Source: Acidovorax facilis (lineage in GTDB: Bacteria; Pseudomonadota; Gammaproteobacteria; Burkholderiales; Burkholderiaceae_C). Taken from it: a DNA stretch of 62,988 nucleotides. The translations under genes and the position numbers were made by a program. Positions 1 through 9,235 of the stretch are shown here, in pieces. The notes below the pieces were generated by a model, which saw only the letters and a list, made by a program, of their open reading frames with translations, was not told the origin of the DNA and did not search any database. Position 1 is the stretch's first letter, and every line of letters begins with the position of its first letter. The DNA lies in contig NZ_JAMXAX010000018.1 in NCBI RefSeq assembly GCF_023913775.1, positions 1-62,988 of the forward strand. Reading direction: 5' to 3'.

Positions 1-80
1 GCCGCGGGCTTTCACCCCCCATCGCCGTGCCCGCACGGTGACCTCCACAAATTTCGCTCACTCGAAAGGAGCCCACCACC

Positions 81-662
81 ATGAGCACCGCAACCGACAT
101 CCTGCGTTCGATCGAACAGCGCGCCGAACGCGCCATTGCCCAGGAGCTGCATCAGATGATTCAGCAGGTGCTGGGCCTGCGGACAGCCCTGATCCTGGAC
201 GATCGCGCCCATGCCGATGCCTTGCTGCTCAAGCTCGACCGCCTGATCGACGATCAGGTTGTCCGGCCAATCGACACCGGCACGATGCCACCCATGCCGC
301 CGCTGCCGGACCTGGACGGCCTGTGGCCGCCCGGCCCGAGCGACTACGAAGTCCGCTTCTTCGACCGCGACTACGGCGACCTCGAGGACGTGACTGTCGT
401 CGAGAGCTTCCCACTGGCCGTCCAGGTAGCCGCCGATCGGCATAAGGCCGATCCGGCCGATCTGACCGAAGCCGGCTGGGCCGATGGCCGGGGCACGCTC
501 ACCGTGCGCTCGCACTACGGCACGGTGCTGCTGCGCATCGAGGCCATCGAGAAGCCGATGCCTGTCGTGCAAGCGCACGTCGCCCGCGCCTGCCAGGCCC
601 TCGAGAACGGGGAGCCGGCGCCGGCACAGCAACTCTTCACCGCGCTGCGGCAGGTCGCCTGA
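81..662 (+). CDS. Hypothetical protein of an integrative element
   Basis: This 193-residue soluble protein has no family that I recognise. It starts at an ATG preceded by a good ribosome site (AAAGGAG, about 11 bases upstream). The N-terminal third looks helical and the middle is acidic. It has no signal peptide or membrane segment. It heads a run of plus-strand genes (methyltransferase, unknown protein, RadC-like, zinc ribbon) typical of integrative and conjugative element cargo. A role in element maintenance is inferred from that context only. Confidence 0.6.
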   Translation: MSTATDILRSIEQRAERAIAQELHQMIQQVLGLRTALILDDRAHADALLLKLDRLIDDQVVRPIDTGTMPPMPPLPDLDGLWPPGPSDYEVRFFDRDYGDLEDVTVVESFPLAVQVAADRHKADPADLTEAGWADGRGTLTVRSHYGTVLLRIEAIEKPMPVVQAHVARACQALENGEPAPAQQLFTALRQVA

Positions 663-774
663 GTACCTGAGCCGCTCGTCACTGATCCCAGACCACCCGG
701 TCTTTTCATCCACCCGACGGGGGAGCCTTCCCCCTACGGGCGAGGGCATCTCACGTCTTCATCAGGAGTTGAGC

Positions 775-2001
775 ATGCCCTCCACATTCTGGGCCGACGC
801 GCCCACCCCGGTCCTCGCGACCGAGCAGTTCCCGCGCATCCTCGCCGGCGTGATCGCGGCGGAGCCCCACGACCGCAGTGTCCTGAGGATCTTCGGCATC
901 CCCGAGTCCGCCGGGTCCGATGCCACCCACAAGCCAAGTCCCCGGCCGCAGATCGCCCTGAAGCTCTATGAGCGGCTGATCGAGGCAGTTCTCGCGAGCG
1001 GGGTGGTCTATTCGCTGCGCACTGTTCGGGTCGCCGACGATTTGTACATCGAGTACCTCCCGGCGCAGCGCTGCCTGTGGCTGAAGTATCAGCAGATCCT
1101 CGGTTCGCGCCTGCTGATCCAGATGACCGAGGAGCAAGCCGCGCTGTTCGAGAAGACGGCCCGGCAACTGCGAGCGCCCGAACCGGACAAGGACGCCGAC
1201 TCGGAAGCCGAGATCGACACCTCGTCGCTGCAAGGCGAGATGGCCCTGCTGCGCGCGAAGGGGCAACGCATCGAGCTGCCCGCCCGGCGGCTTCAGCACT
1301 ACGCCCGCATCAAGGCACTGATCCTGGCGGCTGGAGGCGTCTACAGCCGCAACGGCTTCCAGTTCGGCGCGGCCATCGACGTCAAGGAGGTGCTGACCCG
1401 ATTGCGGGGTGGCGAGAAGCCCAACCCTAAGAAGGCGCGGCAAGCCTTCTTCACCCCGGAGGATCTGGCCGCCGGGACGGTGGCCTGGGCCGCTGAATAC
1501 CTGGGTGACCTCGCTGGCAAGCGGATGCTCGAACCCTCGGCCGGAGAAGGTGCCTTGGCCGAGCCCGCCCGCGCCGCCGGAGCGAAGGTGCTCGCCGTGG
1601 AAAACCATGGCCCGAGCGCGCAGATCCTGCGCGACAAGGGCTTCGAGGTGGTGGAACGGGATTTCCTGTCCCTGAGCCTGGCCGACATCGGTCTCTTCGA
1701 TGGGGTCATCGCCAATCCGCCGTTCACCAAGGACCAGGACATCACCCACGTGATCCACATGTGGCGATTCCTGCGTCCGGGGGGCGTGCTGGTGAGCCTG
1801 ACCTCGCCGGGCTGGCGTACCGGACGCACGAAAGCACAACGCAATTTCCGCGCCTTCGTGGACAACATCGGCGCCGAGGTCGAGGCCTTGCCGGCCGGCG
1901 CTTTCAGGGCATCCGGAACGAACGTCTCCGTCCTGCGCCTGCGGGCCGTGAAACCGGTCGACGGTGCACCTGCGGGCCGCCAAGCCGGGCGGAACGCGTG
2001 A
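775..2001 (+). CDS. N6-adenine-type DNA methyltransferase
   Basis: This is a 408-residue SAM-dependent methyltransferase predicted to modify adenine in DNA. The C-terminal half holds the SAM-binding motif I (LEPSAGEGALAEPA, about residue 250) and the catalytic NPPF motif of amino-methyltransferases (about residue 310). The N-terminal half is a helical region without a recognised fold. The frame stays open further upstream, but the ATG at 775 has AGGAG nine bases before it and the upstream part overlaps the previous gene. No restriction partner is adjacent, so it may protect the element's own DNA or act as an orphan methylase. The next gene starts eight bases after its stop. Confidence 0.8.
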   Translation: MPSTFWADAPTPVLATEQFPRILAGVIAAEPHDRSVLRIFGIPESAGSDATHKPSPRPQIALKLYERLIEAVLASGVVYSLRTVRVADDLYIEYLPAQRCLWLKYQQILGSRLLIQMTEEQAALFEKTARQLRAPEPDKDADSEAEIDTSSLQGEMALLRAKGQRIELPARRLQHYARIKALILAAGGVYSRNGFQFGAAIDVKEVLTRLRGGEKPNPKKARQAFFTPEDLAAGTVAWAAEYLGDLAGKRMLEPSAGEGALAEPARAAGAKVLAVENHGPSAQILRDKGFEVVERDFLSLSLADIGLFDGVIANPPFTKDQDITHVIHMWRFLRPGGVLVSLTSPGWRTGRTKAQRNFRAFVDNIGAEVEALPAGAFRASGTNVSVLRLRAVKPVDGAPAGRQAGRNA

Positions 2002-2009
2002 GGTGTGCC

Positions 2010-2681
2010 ATGGTGAACGTCACCCTCAACACCGAGCAGCAGCTCTACGTGCTCGATCATGGCCACGGCTGTACGTGCTTCGGCTTCACCAATGCGCGCG
2101 ACCACGCGAACCAGATGGCCGAGCGCCTGAAACGCCCGGACCTGGCCTTCAATGAAGCGGATTTCCGGGCGCTCAGCGGCTACCAGAAGTACCTGGCCGC
2201 CGTGGACGCCTGGGGGAAGTCTCCCTTGAGCCGCAAGACCTACTTCGATCCGGCGACCGATCCCAAGGCCGCCCGGGTCCTGGAACGGTGCCGGGAAGCC
2301 AATGCGAAGGTCCGTCTGATCCTGGGCGACACCGCAACAGGCCGGACTTGGCTCGACGAGCATGACGTGGTCGGCCGGATCGGCCGATCGACGGGAACGC
2401 TCAAGGTGCCGCTGCTGATCGAGCCGGGCGCCGACGGCGGCATCGCCGTCCTCACGGCCTGCCTGCTGGCGATCATCGACTGGGAGAGCGGGAAGTTCCT
2501 TTTCCGCCATCCCCGGTACCGCGCGCCGGACCTGCTGATCCGGCCGAGTGACGACACGGAACGCCCCTGGGAGGTGCTCCATGACGAACAGGTTGTGGCG
2601 TGCTTCTGGGACATCGGCAAGGCCGGTGCCTATGTCGCCTTCATGCGCGGCGAGACGGTCGAGCCGCGCATCTTCCAGTAG
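2010..2681 (+). CDS. Hypothetical protein of an integrative element
   Basis: This 223-residue protein is of unknown function. The ATG at 2010 lies eight bases after the methyltransferase stop, so the two are probably co-transcribed. The N-terminus has a short Cys/His/Gly-rich segment (HGHGCTCFGF, about residues 17-26), and the rest looks like a mixed alpha/beta soluble protein. A strong terminator follows it directly, so this gene ends the transcription unit. I assign no function. Confidence 0.6.
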   Translation: MVNVTLNTEQQLYVLDHGHGCTCFGFTNARDHANQMAERLKRPDLAFNEADFRALSGYQKYLAAVDAWGKSPLSRKTYFDPATDPKAARVLERCREANAKVRLILGDTATGRTWLDEHDVVGRIGRSTGTLKVPLLIEPGADGGIAVLTACLLAIIDWESGKFLFRHPRYRAPDLLIRPSDDTERPWEVLHDEQVVACFWDIGKAGAYVAFMRGETVEPRIFQ

Positions 2682-2695
2682 CTGCCCTCACTTTA

Positions 2696-2735
2696 CGGCC
2701 CCGACTCCCCACACGGGTGGTCGGGGCCGCTTTTT
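2696..2735 (+). terminator. Rho-independent terminator
   Basis: A nine-base perfect stem (CGGCCCCGA with TCGGGGCCG) encloses a further short helix and is followed by five T. It lies 15 bases after the stop of the 223-residue protein. The rest of the 2682-3020 gap shows no gene and is the leader of the RadC-like gene. Confidence 0.85.
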
Positions 2736-3020
2736 GTGCGGAAAGATGCGGCTCCTGAAAACGATGGTCACGTCAGCCGCAAGCGTCTTCACTTGCCACG
2801 CATTGCGGATGGCGTTTCGCCCTCCCCCATCACGAACCCACCCTCGCCGCGAGACAATGCCTCATCACTCGCGCTCCATCGCGGAGCCATTCCGGGTACG
2901 CCCGGCGTCGCAGTCGTCACCTGCCCTTTCGTACCGGCCGCGCACGCGGCTGGTTCCTCCCATCCATTCGGGACACCGGTCCCGAGGGAGGTCTGGTGTT
3001 CCGTCCATCAGGAGAACACC

Positions 3021-3749
3021 ATGAGCAACCTTCGCATGGATCTTTGGACCGTGCTGACCGCAGCGATCCGCAACGCCATCAAGTCGGTGATCGGCGGAAC
3101 CGCGCCGAAACCCGCAGCGACAGCCTGCGTCGCCACACCGACAGACGCACCCACCGCAGGCACCGGCTTCGACCCACGACAGCTCAGCCGCGCCAGGCTA
3201 TTGGGCGAACTCCTTGCCCCCATGCCTCCCATCGGACCGGGTGAGCTGAGCCAAGCCTGCGACGCAAGTCTCCCACTGGCCTTGCCGGCCGCCCTGGAAG
3301 CCGGGATCACCCGGCGCCTGCTCGCTGCACGGGAACTGCTGTGCCGCGACATGCTGACTGACCTGCAGGGACGTCCGGTGATGGATTCACCCAAGCAACT
3401 GGCCGAATGGTTGCGCCTGCATTGCGCGGGGCTGGACTACGAGGTCTTCCTCGTCATTTACCTGGATTCCCAACATCGGCTGATCACTGTCGAGCAGCTC
3501 TTTCGGGGGACGCTCACCCAGGTCAGCGTGTATCCCCGAGAGGTCCTGAAACAGGCACTTGCCCACGGGGCTGCGGCCCTGGCCCTGGCGCACAACCACC
3601 CCAGCGGCGGCCTGGAACCCAGCATGGCGGATCAGCGGATCACCCAGCAGTTGAAGACCAGCTTGGCGCTCATCGACGTCCGCGTCATCGACCACTTCAT
3701 CGTGGCCGCTGAGGGGCACTACTCGTTTGCCGAACACGGGTTGATCTGA
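3021..3749 (+). CDS. RadC-like JAB-domain protein
   Basis: This 242-residue protein belongs to the RadC/JAB family common on integrative elements. The JAMM metal site is intact: HNHPSGG followed by PS and D (about residues 190-204). The first 80 residues are a low-complexity Ala/Pro/Thr-rich extension that typical 160-residue mobile-element RadC proteins lack. The start is the ATG at 3021, with AGGAG seven bases upstream. The family is often called a DNA repair protein, but its function is unsettled, and a metalloprotease-like fold is all the motif supports. A small zinc-ribbon gene starts three bases after its stop. Confidence 0.85.
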   Translation: MSNLRMDLWTVLTAAIRNAIKSVIGGTAPKPAATACVATPTDAPTAGTGFDPRQLSRARLLGELLAPMPPIGPGELSQACDASLPLALPAALEAGITRRLLAARELLCRDMLTDLQGRPVMDSPKQLAEWLRLHCAGLDYEVFLVIYLDSQHRLITVEQLFRGTLTQVSVYPREVLKQALAHGAAALALAHNHPSGGLEPSMADQRITQQLKTSLALIDVRVIDHFIVAAEGHYSFAEHGLI

Positions 3750-3752
3750 GCG

Positions 3753-3944
3753 ATGAGCACACGCCTTCCTCCCTCCTGCCCTATGTGCGCAGGCCCCGGC
3801 GTCGCGCTGGGCCAGCTCGGCAACCTGCGCTGGTTCCGCTGCCGGGATTGCGGCATGGACTTCAGCAAGGCCGCTCGGCGCAAGCCCAGGCGAGCCGAGG
3901 TTCATCACCCCCCTCCTCTGACACGCCCGGAGCATCAACCATGA
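3753..3944 (+). CDS. Small zinc-ribbon protein
   Basis: This 63-residue protein has two CxxC knuckles (CPMC at residues 9-12 and CRDC at about 30-33), enough for one zinc ribbon, followed by a basic and proline-rich tail. It starts three bases after the RadC-like stop, so the two are probably co-translated. It may bind nucleic acid or act as an accessory to the upstream JAB protein. That is inferred from size and context only. Confidence 0.6.
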   Translation: MSTRLPPSCPMCAGPGVALGQLGNLRWFRCRDCGMDFSKAARRKPRRAEVHHPPPLTRPEHQP

Positions 3945-4055
3945 TGCCCCCACGACAAGGGACTCCCAGTCTGTGCGTCGCGGAATCAAGGTGATAATTC
4001 GACGGTCAGGTCTGCACCTCCCTGCTATCTCCTCCCTGTAGCAAGCAGACCTTTC

Positions 4056-4088
4056 ACCGCCTTGGTTCGCCAAGGCGGTTTTCTTTTT
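4056..4088 (+). terminator. Rho-independent terminator
   Basis: A perfect ten-base stem (ACCGCCTTGG with CCAAGGCGGT) with a TTCG tetraloop is followed by a T-rich tract. It ends the RadC and zinc-ribbon unit. It reads as a terminator only on the plus strand and faces the minus-strand Fic operon. Confidence 0.9.
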
Positions 4089-4206
4089 CCGTTCAACAGC
4101 GATGTCCGGGAATCAACGAGAAGTAGAGAGGGCCTGCGCCCTGGCATGAAAGGCTGCGCTATCCGCAATGGACATGGTGCCAACGGGACTCCAGCCAGCC
4201 GGACGA

Positions 4207-4941
4207 TCAACGCCGGTCGGCCTTGGACATGGCTCGGCTCATTTCAAACGCTTGGTACTTCTGCATGACACGCACGTCGGTGTACTCGCCATCGACCGCG
4301 TCCTCGATACTCCGCCCATCCAGCCCTCGGATGCCGTCGATGGCCCCACCCCACAGTTGGCGTTCGCGTGCGGCACCGACAAAGCTCAACAGGTAACCGT
4401 CCAAGAGGCCTTGCCCGGGGGATGCGATCTCCGCGCTCAGCGCCGCAAGGTACTCCGTTTTGCGAGTGCGCTGCCACTCAATGCAAAAACCAGCTCGATG
4501 GCAGAGTTCGCTGTGGATGATCAGCATCGTCCGACCATTGCCATCGAGAAAGGGGTGACCGAAGGCGAACCATCCCATGACCTCGCCCGGGTGCTGCCGC
4601 AAGGCAGCCTTGTCTTGCCCGATGCGCAATCCTTCCTCAACCGCCCGTCGAGCATCAAGAGGATGGGCAAACACGGTGTTGCCTTTGGAAACCGCGATGT
4701 TGGGCACAGTCGCAGCACGATCCTGCCCGGCCCAAGGATAAAACGCCGAAAACAGGATTCGATGAACGGCAAGGAAGTCTGAGTATCCGAGCGTCTGGCG
4801 CTTCGCAACATGGGCGAGCGCCTCGTCCAACCCAGTTCGAAACAAGGTGTGCTCCAGTTCCCGCACGATCTGAGGATCCTTCTCGCCATACAGGTTTCGA
4901 AGGTAGCCGGCCCGGTCAAAGTCCTTAAACGGGTCGAACAT
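4207..4941 (-). CDS. Fic-domain toxin (AMP-transferase family)
   Basis: This 244-residue protein has the complete Fic core HPFLDGNGR (about residues 124-132). This motif in FIDO-fold enzymes transfers AMP or other nucleotide moieties to target proteins. A Fic-type helical N-terminus surrounds residues 45-70 (YSDFLAVHRILF, FYPWAGQDR). No inhibitory (S/T)xxxE(G/N) helix is obvious, so neutralisation may fall to the partner gene. Its start overlaps the end of the upstream 227-residue gene by 17 bases, a classic toxin-antitoxin layout with antitoxin first. The likely role is a stabilising or abortive-infection module of the mobile element. Confidence 0.85.
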   Translation of the reverse strand: MFDPFKDFDRAGYLRNLYGEKDPQIVRELEHTLFRTGLDEALAHVAKRQTLGYSDFLAVHRILFSAFYPWAGQDRAATVPNIAVSKGNTVFAHPLDARRAVEEGLRIGQDKAALRQHPGEVMGWFAFGHPFLDGNGRTMLIIHSELCHRAGFCIEWQRTRKTEYLAALSAEIASPGQGLLDGYLLSFVGAARERQLWGGAIDGIRGLDGRSIEDAVDGEYTDVRVMQKYQAFEMSRAMSKADRR

Positions 4942-5608
4942 GCTGTTTGCGCTCCCGAAGGTGCCTGATCGTCAGCGCTGCCACCTCCTCCTTGGACAAC
5001 TTTCCAGCCCGCTTGAGTGCAACAAGCAAATCCTGAGTACTGTCTGACCTGACCTCATCGCCAGCCAGATGCGTGACTGTCTCCGCCCACTGATCCATCG
5101 AGCTCGGGACGTAGGCCACCTTGAGTCGACGCGCGAGGTCTTGAACGAAGCGCGCGACGCCCGACGCCGGGATCACCAGCGACCGATGCGCCTCGACATC
5201 ACGATGCTTTCGACGACGGCTTCGGAATTTGACGAGCTGTCCATCAATCACCAGCCTGCGCGAAATCCTCGGCGAATCGGTCTCCGCCAAGAGAGCCACT
5301 GCACCATCTTCGGTTCCGCCAGCTTCATTGCAGGACACCATCCCTCGCAGAACCAATCCCCACTTCTGGGCCGTCTCGCGAACGATTTCCTCCAGATTTC
5401 CAAGGGGACGTACTCGCCCGCTCGGGCTTTCGCGCTTCGCCTTGGCATAGACGCCATTTGCAAGACGGAGCAACTCCCCATCGCGCAACAGAGCTCCCAG
5501 AGCATGCGTCACCTGCGTCCGACTCCCTAGAGCAGCAACTTCCGAGCGAAGCACGACGGAGCCTGATCGACGCCTAATCGACTGGCGCATCCGATCCTCC
5601 AGCTTCAT
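4925..5608 (-). CDS. DUF6088/AbiEi-like antitoxin partner of Fic
   Basis: This 227-residue protein has an N-terminal winged-helix segment resembling DUF6088 and AbiEi-type antitoxins: an opening basic helix, the LGSRTQVTHALGALLRDGELLRL recognition region at about residues 27-50, then NGVYAK. The remainder is a mixed domain of unknown role. It precedes and overlaps the Fic gene, so it is probably the antitoxin and autorepressor. The AT-rich 5609-5757 segment just upstream carries its promoter. Family assignment is from remembered pattern only. Confidence 0.65.
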   Translation of the reverse strand: MKLEDRMRQSIRRRSGSVVLRSEVAALGSRTQVTHALGALLRDGELLRLANGVYAKAKRESPSGRVRPLGNLEEIVRETAQKWGLVLRGMVSCNEAGGTEDGAVALLAETDSPRISRRLVIDGQLVKFRSRRRKHRDVEAHRSLVIPASGVARFVQDLARRLKVAYVPSSMDQWAETVTHLAGDEVRSDSTQDLLVALKRAGKLSKEEVAALTIRHLRERKQHVRPV

Positions 5609-5707
5609 ACGAACACCCCTTGCAAGGTCACAAATTCAATTTTAACACTCACCCCATAGAAATTCCATTTTTCCACGCAGCGACAATAACTTACATGTTC
5701 AAAATTT

Positions 5708-5721
5708 GCCGGAAAACCGGC
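5708..5721 (-). terminator. Weak terminator-like hairpin after the ATPase gene
   Basis: A five-base stem (GCCGG with CCGGC) with a four-base loop is followed on the minus strand by AAATTTT. It lies 36 bases beyond the stop of the SbcC-like ATPase gene. It is short, so it may be only a weak terminator or fortuitous. Confidence 0.35.
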
Positions 5722-5757
5722 ATCAGTTGTCCATTCTGTAACCAGCCGTGACGCCCA

Positions 5758-8247
5758 TCATGCCCCTTGATACTCCGACTCAGTTGGCGGGGCCGACGCT
5801 TTCATCGTGGGAGGCCCCCAGGCGTCCAGATTGATCACCGCGTCGGCCATGGACGTCAGTTCCGGCGTCTGGGAGATGAAGATCTCCCGCGCATACCCAC
5901 CCAGGCGCAGCACCTCGCGCTTCATCGCCATGAACATGCGCTTGCGCGCCGGGTCCAGAGCGCCATCGACCTCGTCGCTGAAGAGCGTGCCGTAACAGCG
6001 GCCACTGTTCTGCGACAGGTACAGGGCGACCGCACGCACCAGGCACTCGTTCACCCAGATCCTCTCCCCACCGCTCATCTGCTCGACCCGCTTGCTCTGC
6101 CCGGACTCCCCGTCGTGGACTTCGATGACGAAGCCCTCTCGCTGCTCGCCCTTGCGGTTCTCCACCTGGGTCAGCAGTGAGACCGTGAACCTCGGGCCGT
6201 AGCTCGCCAACAGCAGGTCGTTGGCAAGGCCCGCGAGGGCGGGCCCCGCATCGTCGATCGCCAGCGCGATCAGGCCATCGTTGCCCAGGCACTTGACCAG
6301 CAGGCTCCAGTTGCCCAGCTGCGCCTCCACCTGGGCGATGCGTGCCGCTGCATCCGCCCGCTCCCGCTTCCTGTCCCGGAGCTGGCGGTCCAGGGCGGTC
6401 CGCCTTTCGGCATCCCGCACCGCTTGCAGGTGGGCGCGCTCGGCCTCGGCGAATGCAGCCTGCGCTGCGGCCAGGGTTCGCTCCGCCTCGGACAGAACCC
6501 GTCCGTCGAAGGCCGGCGGCAAGGCTGCCAGTACCTCATCCAGCCGATCGAGCCCCTGTCGGTAGTGCTTGGCCTGCTGCTCGTGCTGTGCTTCCAGCGC
6601 CTTTAGCGTCGCCCTGATGTCGAGGCGCTCGGCATGTTCCTCATCGGTCTCGCCGTCCTGGCTTCCGGCTTGCGTCAGCGCTGCCAGTTCCCGCTCGATG
6701 TCGTTGCGTCGGGTCAGTGTCTGCTGAATCTCGCCCATCCGGGCGGCCAACCTGCCGTTTCGGGTTGCCCGATCGCGGGCGATGGCTTCCCGCCGCTCGG
6801 CATGCGCCAACACCTGGGGCGCCTGCGTCAGGGCCCGACGCTGCGTCTCGTGCTCGCTCAGTTGCCGCTGGACATCCGCCTTGTCGGCGGACAAGCGCCG
6901 GATCGCCCCCTGGGCGCTGGGCATCAACCCCTGCGCCTCGCGGGCGTCGCCCAGGAGCTTGCACCGCCCCTGCAGGTCGGTCCCGGCGCAAGGCACCTCC
7001 CGTGCGAGCCCGAACCGGCGCGCCAGATCCTCCGCCCTCAGAGCGGCCTGCCCCGCCTCACGCTCGATCGCCTTCAGGCGCTGCCTGGCCGACTCCCATG
7101 CGGCCGTGCATCGGCTGAGTTCCTGCACCTGATGGCGTGCAGACTGCAACCGCTCGGCGCGGCGGGCCGCCACGGATTCTGCCAGCGACAGCCGACGGCC
7201 TGCGCGCCGCACTGCCGCCTCGCCCAGCAGCACCGTGTCGCATTGCCGACGCTGGCGGTCGAGGGTCTGGAGTTGTGCCGACCGTTGCGCCTTGCGGTGG
7301 GCGATGCGCTGTTCGAGGCGCACCAAGCGTTGTCGCTGAGCTTGCGCCTGGTCGGCGATGACCTCGATCACCTGTTTGCCCGTGCCGATCAGGGCACTGC
7401 GCTCGCCATTCAACTGGGTGCGCCGGGCTTCGAGGCCCCGCGCCTGCTCGAAGACCGCTTGCTGGCGGGCCAGATGCGTGTGGGCAGCTTCCTGCACACG
7501 CAGGGCCTCCACCCGGGCACGCGCCTGTGTGGCGATGCGCGTGCCGGTGTCTCCCAAGGACTGGTACTCATCCTGCAGGCGCAGGAGCTGTTCGTCCAGG
7601 CTCGCCTGTTGCTGGCGCATGGCGACCAGACCAGCCTTCAGCAGGTCGACCACCTGCGCAGCCTTCTTCCCTTCGTTCCGGATGTGCTCCTGCCCCAGCA
7701 GGTCGGCGAGCAGGGTTTTGATCTCGCTGTTCTGGTAGGCGCTCAGCTGGCGCTTGCCCTGGGCACTGAAGGCAGAGGTGAAGAAGGTCTCGGCGCTACC
7801 CAGCAAGTGTTCGACACAGCGGTTGTAGGTGCCGGTCTTGCCATCGGACAGGGTGCCATCCGGCAGCACCACCGGACGCCAACGCCCCTCTGCATCGGCC
7901 TCGAAGAGGAAGGCATCGGTCGCCCGCCGGCCGTTGTTGCGGATCACGATCTGCGAGCGAAAGCGCCGCCCCTCGTGCAGCCATACCAGGTCCTTCTCGC
8001 TTTCCGGCAGCACCACGTGATCGTAGTAGGAGAAGCCGCCCGGCCCCGCCAGGCTCGTGCGGGACGGCAGGGTCTGGAAAGGCTGCAGGTTGTCGAGGAT
8101 GGTGCTCTTGCCGCGGCCGTTAGCCCCGGAAAGCGCCACCAGTTCGGCATCGCCCGCCAGCCGCTCCAGGTCGAGGGTCAGTACGTCGAGTCCAAGGCCA
8201 TCGCGGATGCCGCGAAAGCCCTTCAAGGTGAGCGAGAGGGGATACAT
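5758..8247 (-). CDS. SbcC/Rad50-like coiled-coil ATPase
   Basis: This 829-residue SMC-family ATPase has a Walker A motif GANGRGKST (about residues 43-51), long heptad-rich arms, a central Cys pair (PCAGTDLQGRC, spaced C-x7-C) where Rad50 has its zinc hook, and a C-terminal signature SGGERIW and FSDEVDGALD (Walker B plus D-loop). It probably works in DNA end processing, recombination or defence together with the phosphoesterase gene at 10846-12123, as in SbcCD and Mre11-Rad50. I chose the ATG at 8247, with GGAG nine bases before it, over a TTG 15 bases further upstream. The partner is separated by about 2.6 kb, including a plus-strand gene and an inserted cassette. Confidence 0.85.
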   Translation of the reverse strand: MYPLSLTLKGFRGIRDGLGLDVLTLDLERLAGDAELVALSGANGRGKSTILDNLQPFQTLPSRTSLAGPGGFSYYDHVVLPESEKDLVWLHEGRRFRSQIVIRNNGRRATDAFLFEADAEGRWRPVVLPDGTLSDGKTGTYNRCVEHLLGSAETFFTSAFSAQGKRQLSAYQNSEIKTLLADLLGQEHIRNEGKKAAQVVDLLKAGLVAMRQQQASLDEQLLRLQDEYQSLGDTGTRIATQARARVEALRVQEAAHTHLARQQAVFEQARGLEARRTQLNGERSALIGTGKQVIEVIADQAQAQRQRLVRLEQRIAHRKAQRSAQLQTLDRQRRQCDTVLLGEAAVRRAGRRLSLAESVAARRAERLQSARHQVQELSRCTAAWESARQRLKAIEREAGQAALRAEDLARRFGLAREVPCAGTDLQGRCKLLGDAREAQGLMPSAQGAIRRLSADKADVQRQLSEHETQRRALTQAPQVLAHAERREAIARDRATRNGRLAARMGEIQQTLTRRNDIERELAALTQAGSQDGETDEEHAERLDIRATLKALEAQHEQQAKHYRQGLDRLDEVLAALPPAFDGRVLSEAERTLAAAQAAFAEAERAHLQAVRDAERRTALDRQLRDRKRERADAAARIAQVEAQLGNWSLLVKCLGNDGLIALAIDDAGPALAGLANDLLLASYGPRFTVSLLTQVENRKGEQREGFVIEVHDGESGQSKRVEQMSGGERIWVNECLVRAVALYLSQNSGRCYGTLFSDEVDGALDPARKRMFMAMKREVLRLGGYAREIFISQTPELTSMADAVINLDAWGPPTMKASAPPTESEYQGA

Positions 8248-8553
8248 CGCATCGGGCTCCAAAGGTCAGAGCCTTCAGCTTCCCACCGGCGCGCACCGCT
8301 TCAAGGGGCGAGCGAGTGGCGCCTTGTCGAGAAACGTCCACACGGCACCCGGAAATCACGCGCCTTCGAACCTGTGCGCATCGCCTTGCCGCGCACCCCG
8401 TTGCCCGATTCACCCAGCCCCAGCAGACCTCCCTCATCCTTTGCGATCGGATGATCGCCCCCCCTTCCAGCCCCGGACGGGGAACCCGGCCGCGTGCCGG
8501 GCGGCGTAGCCGTTACCTGCCTTTGATTTCCGCACCTCGCGGACCCCGCAATC

Positions 8554-8571
8554 CCGGGAACACGTTCCCGG
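8554..8571. repeat. Perfect hairpin in the ATPase upstream gap
   Basis: Two perfect eight-base arms (CCGGGAAC and GTTCCCGG) are separated by two bases. The site lies 38 bases before the next plus-strand start, within the 362-base gap 8248-8609 between divergent genes. It may be an operator or an RNA leader hairpin. I see no gene elsewhere in this gap. Confidence 0.5.
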
Positions 8572-8609
8572 CGCGGGGAGGTGTTCCCGTTCTTCTTGGA
8601 GACACCTCG

Positions 8610-9083
8610 ATGCCCAGCCAGATCATGAACATCGGCCCCGTGCCATGCGAAGAAAACGCGGCCCAGGTGGGCCGCCCCGACTACGAAGAACGCTCCCGGC
8701 GCGAATGCCAGCTGTTCAAGCGCATGCTGGAACGCCTGCATCCCGTCCCGGCCGACTGCCAGGCCGGCCTGGTCATCAAGTCCTTCCCGCACGACTTCGG
8801 CAGTTACCGCGAGGTGTGCGTGCGCTATGAGGACACCGACCCGATCGCCACCGGTTACGCCTTCGACCTGGAGAGCAATACGCCGGCCGAATGGGACGCC
8901 ATCGCGCGCTACGAGCTGATCTGGCTCGAACGCCTGGAGGTTCTGAACTGCGCCGTGCGCAAGGGCGAGATGAGCCAGGACGACATTCCGGCGGCCTTCC
9001 GTACCGGGCAATTGCCCGCACTGCCTGCCGAGCACACGTTCAGCCAGCTCCTCGCGGCCTTCCCGCTTTGGTTTTCCGCGTAG
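8610..9083 (+). CDS. Hypothetical protein of an integrative element
   Basis: This 157-residue soluble acidic protein has no recognised domain. The ATG at 8610 follows a GGAGA ribosome site at the usual distance. Composition and codon use match the left-end element genes and differ from the inserted MarR cassette just downstream. It lies opposite the SbcC-like gene and may be an element-specific accessory. I assign no function. Confidence 0.6.
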   Translation: MPSQIMNIGPVPCEENAAQVGRPDYEERSRRECQLFKRMLERLHPVPADCQAGLVIKSFPHDFGSYREVCVRYEDTDPIATGYAFDLESNTPAEWDAIARYELIWLERLEVLNCAVRKGEMSQDDIPAAFRTGQLPALPAEHTFSQLLAAFPLWFSA

Positions 9084-9145
9084 GCCGGGTCTGCCGCTCC
9101 AGGTCAAGCCTCGTCAGGTTATTTCCCGTCTCTGGAGACAACCCC

Positions 9146-9235
9146 ATGAACCGCAAAGCTCAGTCCCTCGCCAAGGCAACCAAGTGCCCCTCGAAGCCGC
9201 CCGCATCACTGGCGGCATTCACATGGTCAAAGTAG
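9146..9235 (+). pseudogene. Truncated 5' end of a plus-strand gene
   Basis: A good ribosome site (TGGAGA) precedes an ATG and a plausible basic N-terminus (MNRKAQSLAKATK). The frame then runs antisense into the end of the next minus-strand gene and stops after 30 codons. This looks like the start of a resident element gene cut off by the cassette at about 9.18-10.83 kb. The rest of the gene is not visible on the far side, so a deletion probably accompanied the insertion. Confidence 0.45.

Noticed and set aside
6634..8454. A 606-codon open frame on the plus strand over the ATPase gene
   Set aside because: It is antisense to a gene with clear ATPase motifs, rich in Arg/Leu/Gln and without any family pattern. 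High G+C makes such frames common here.
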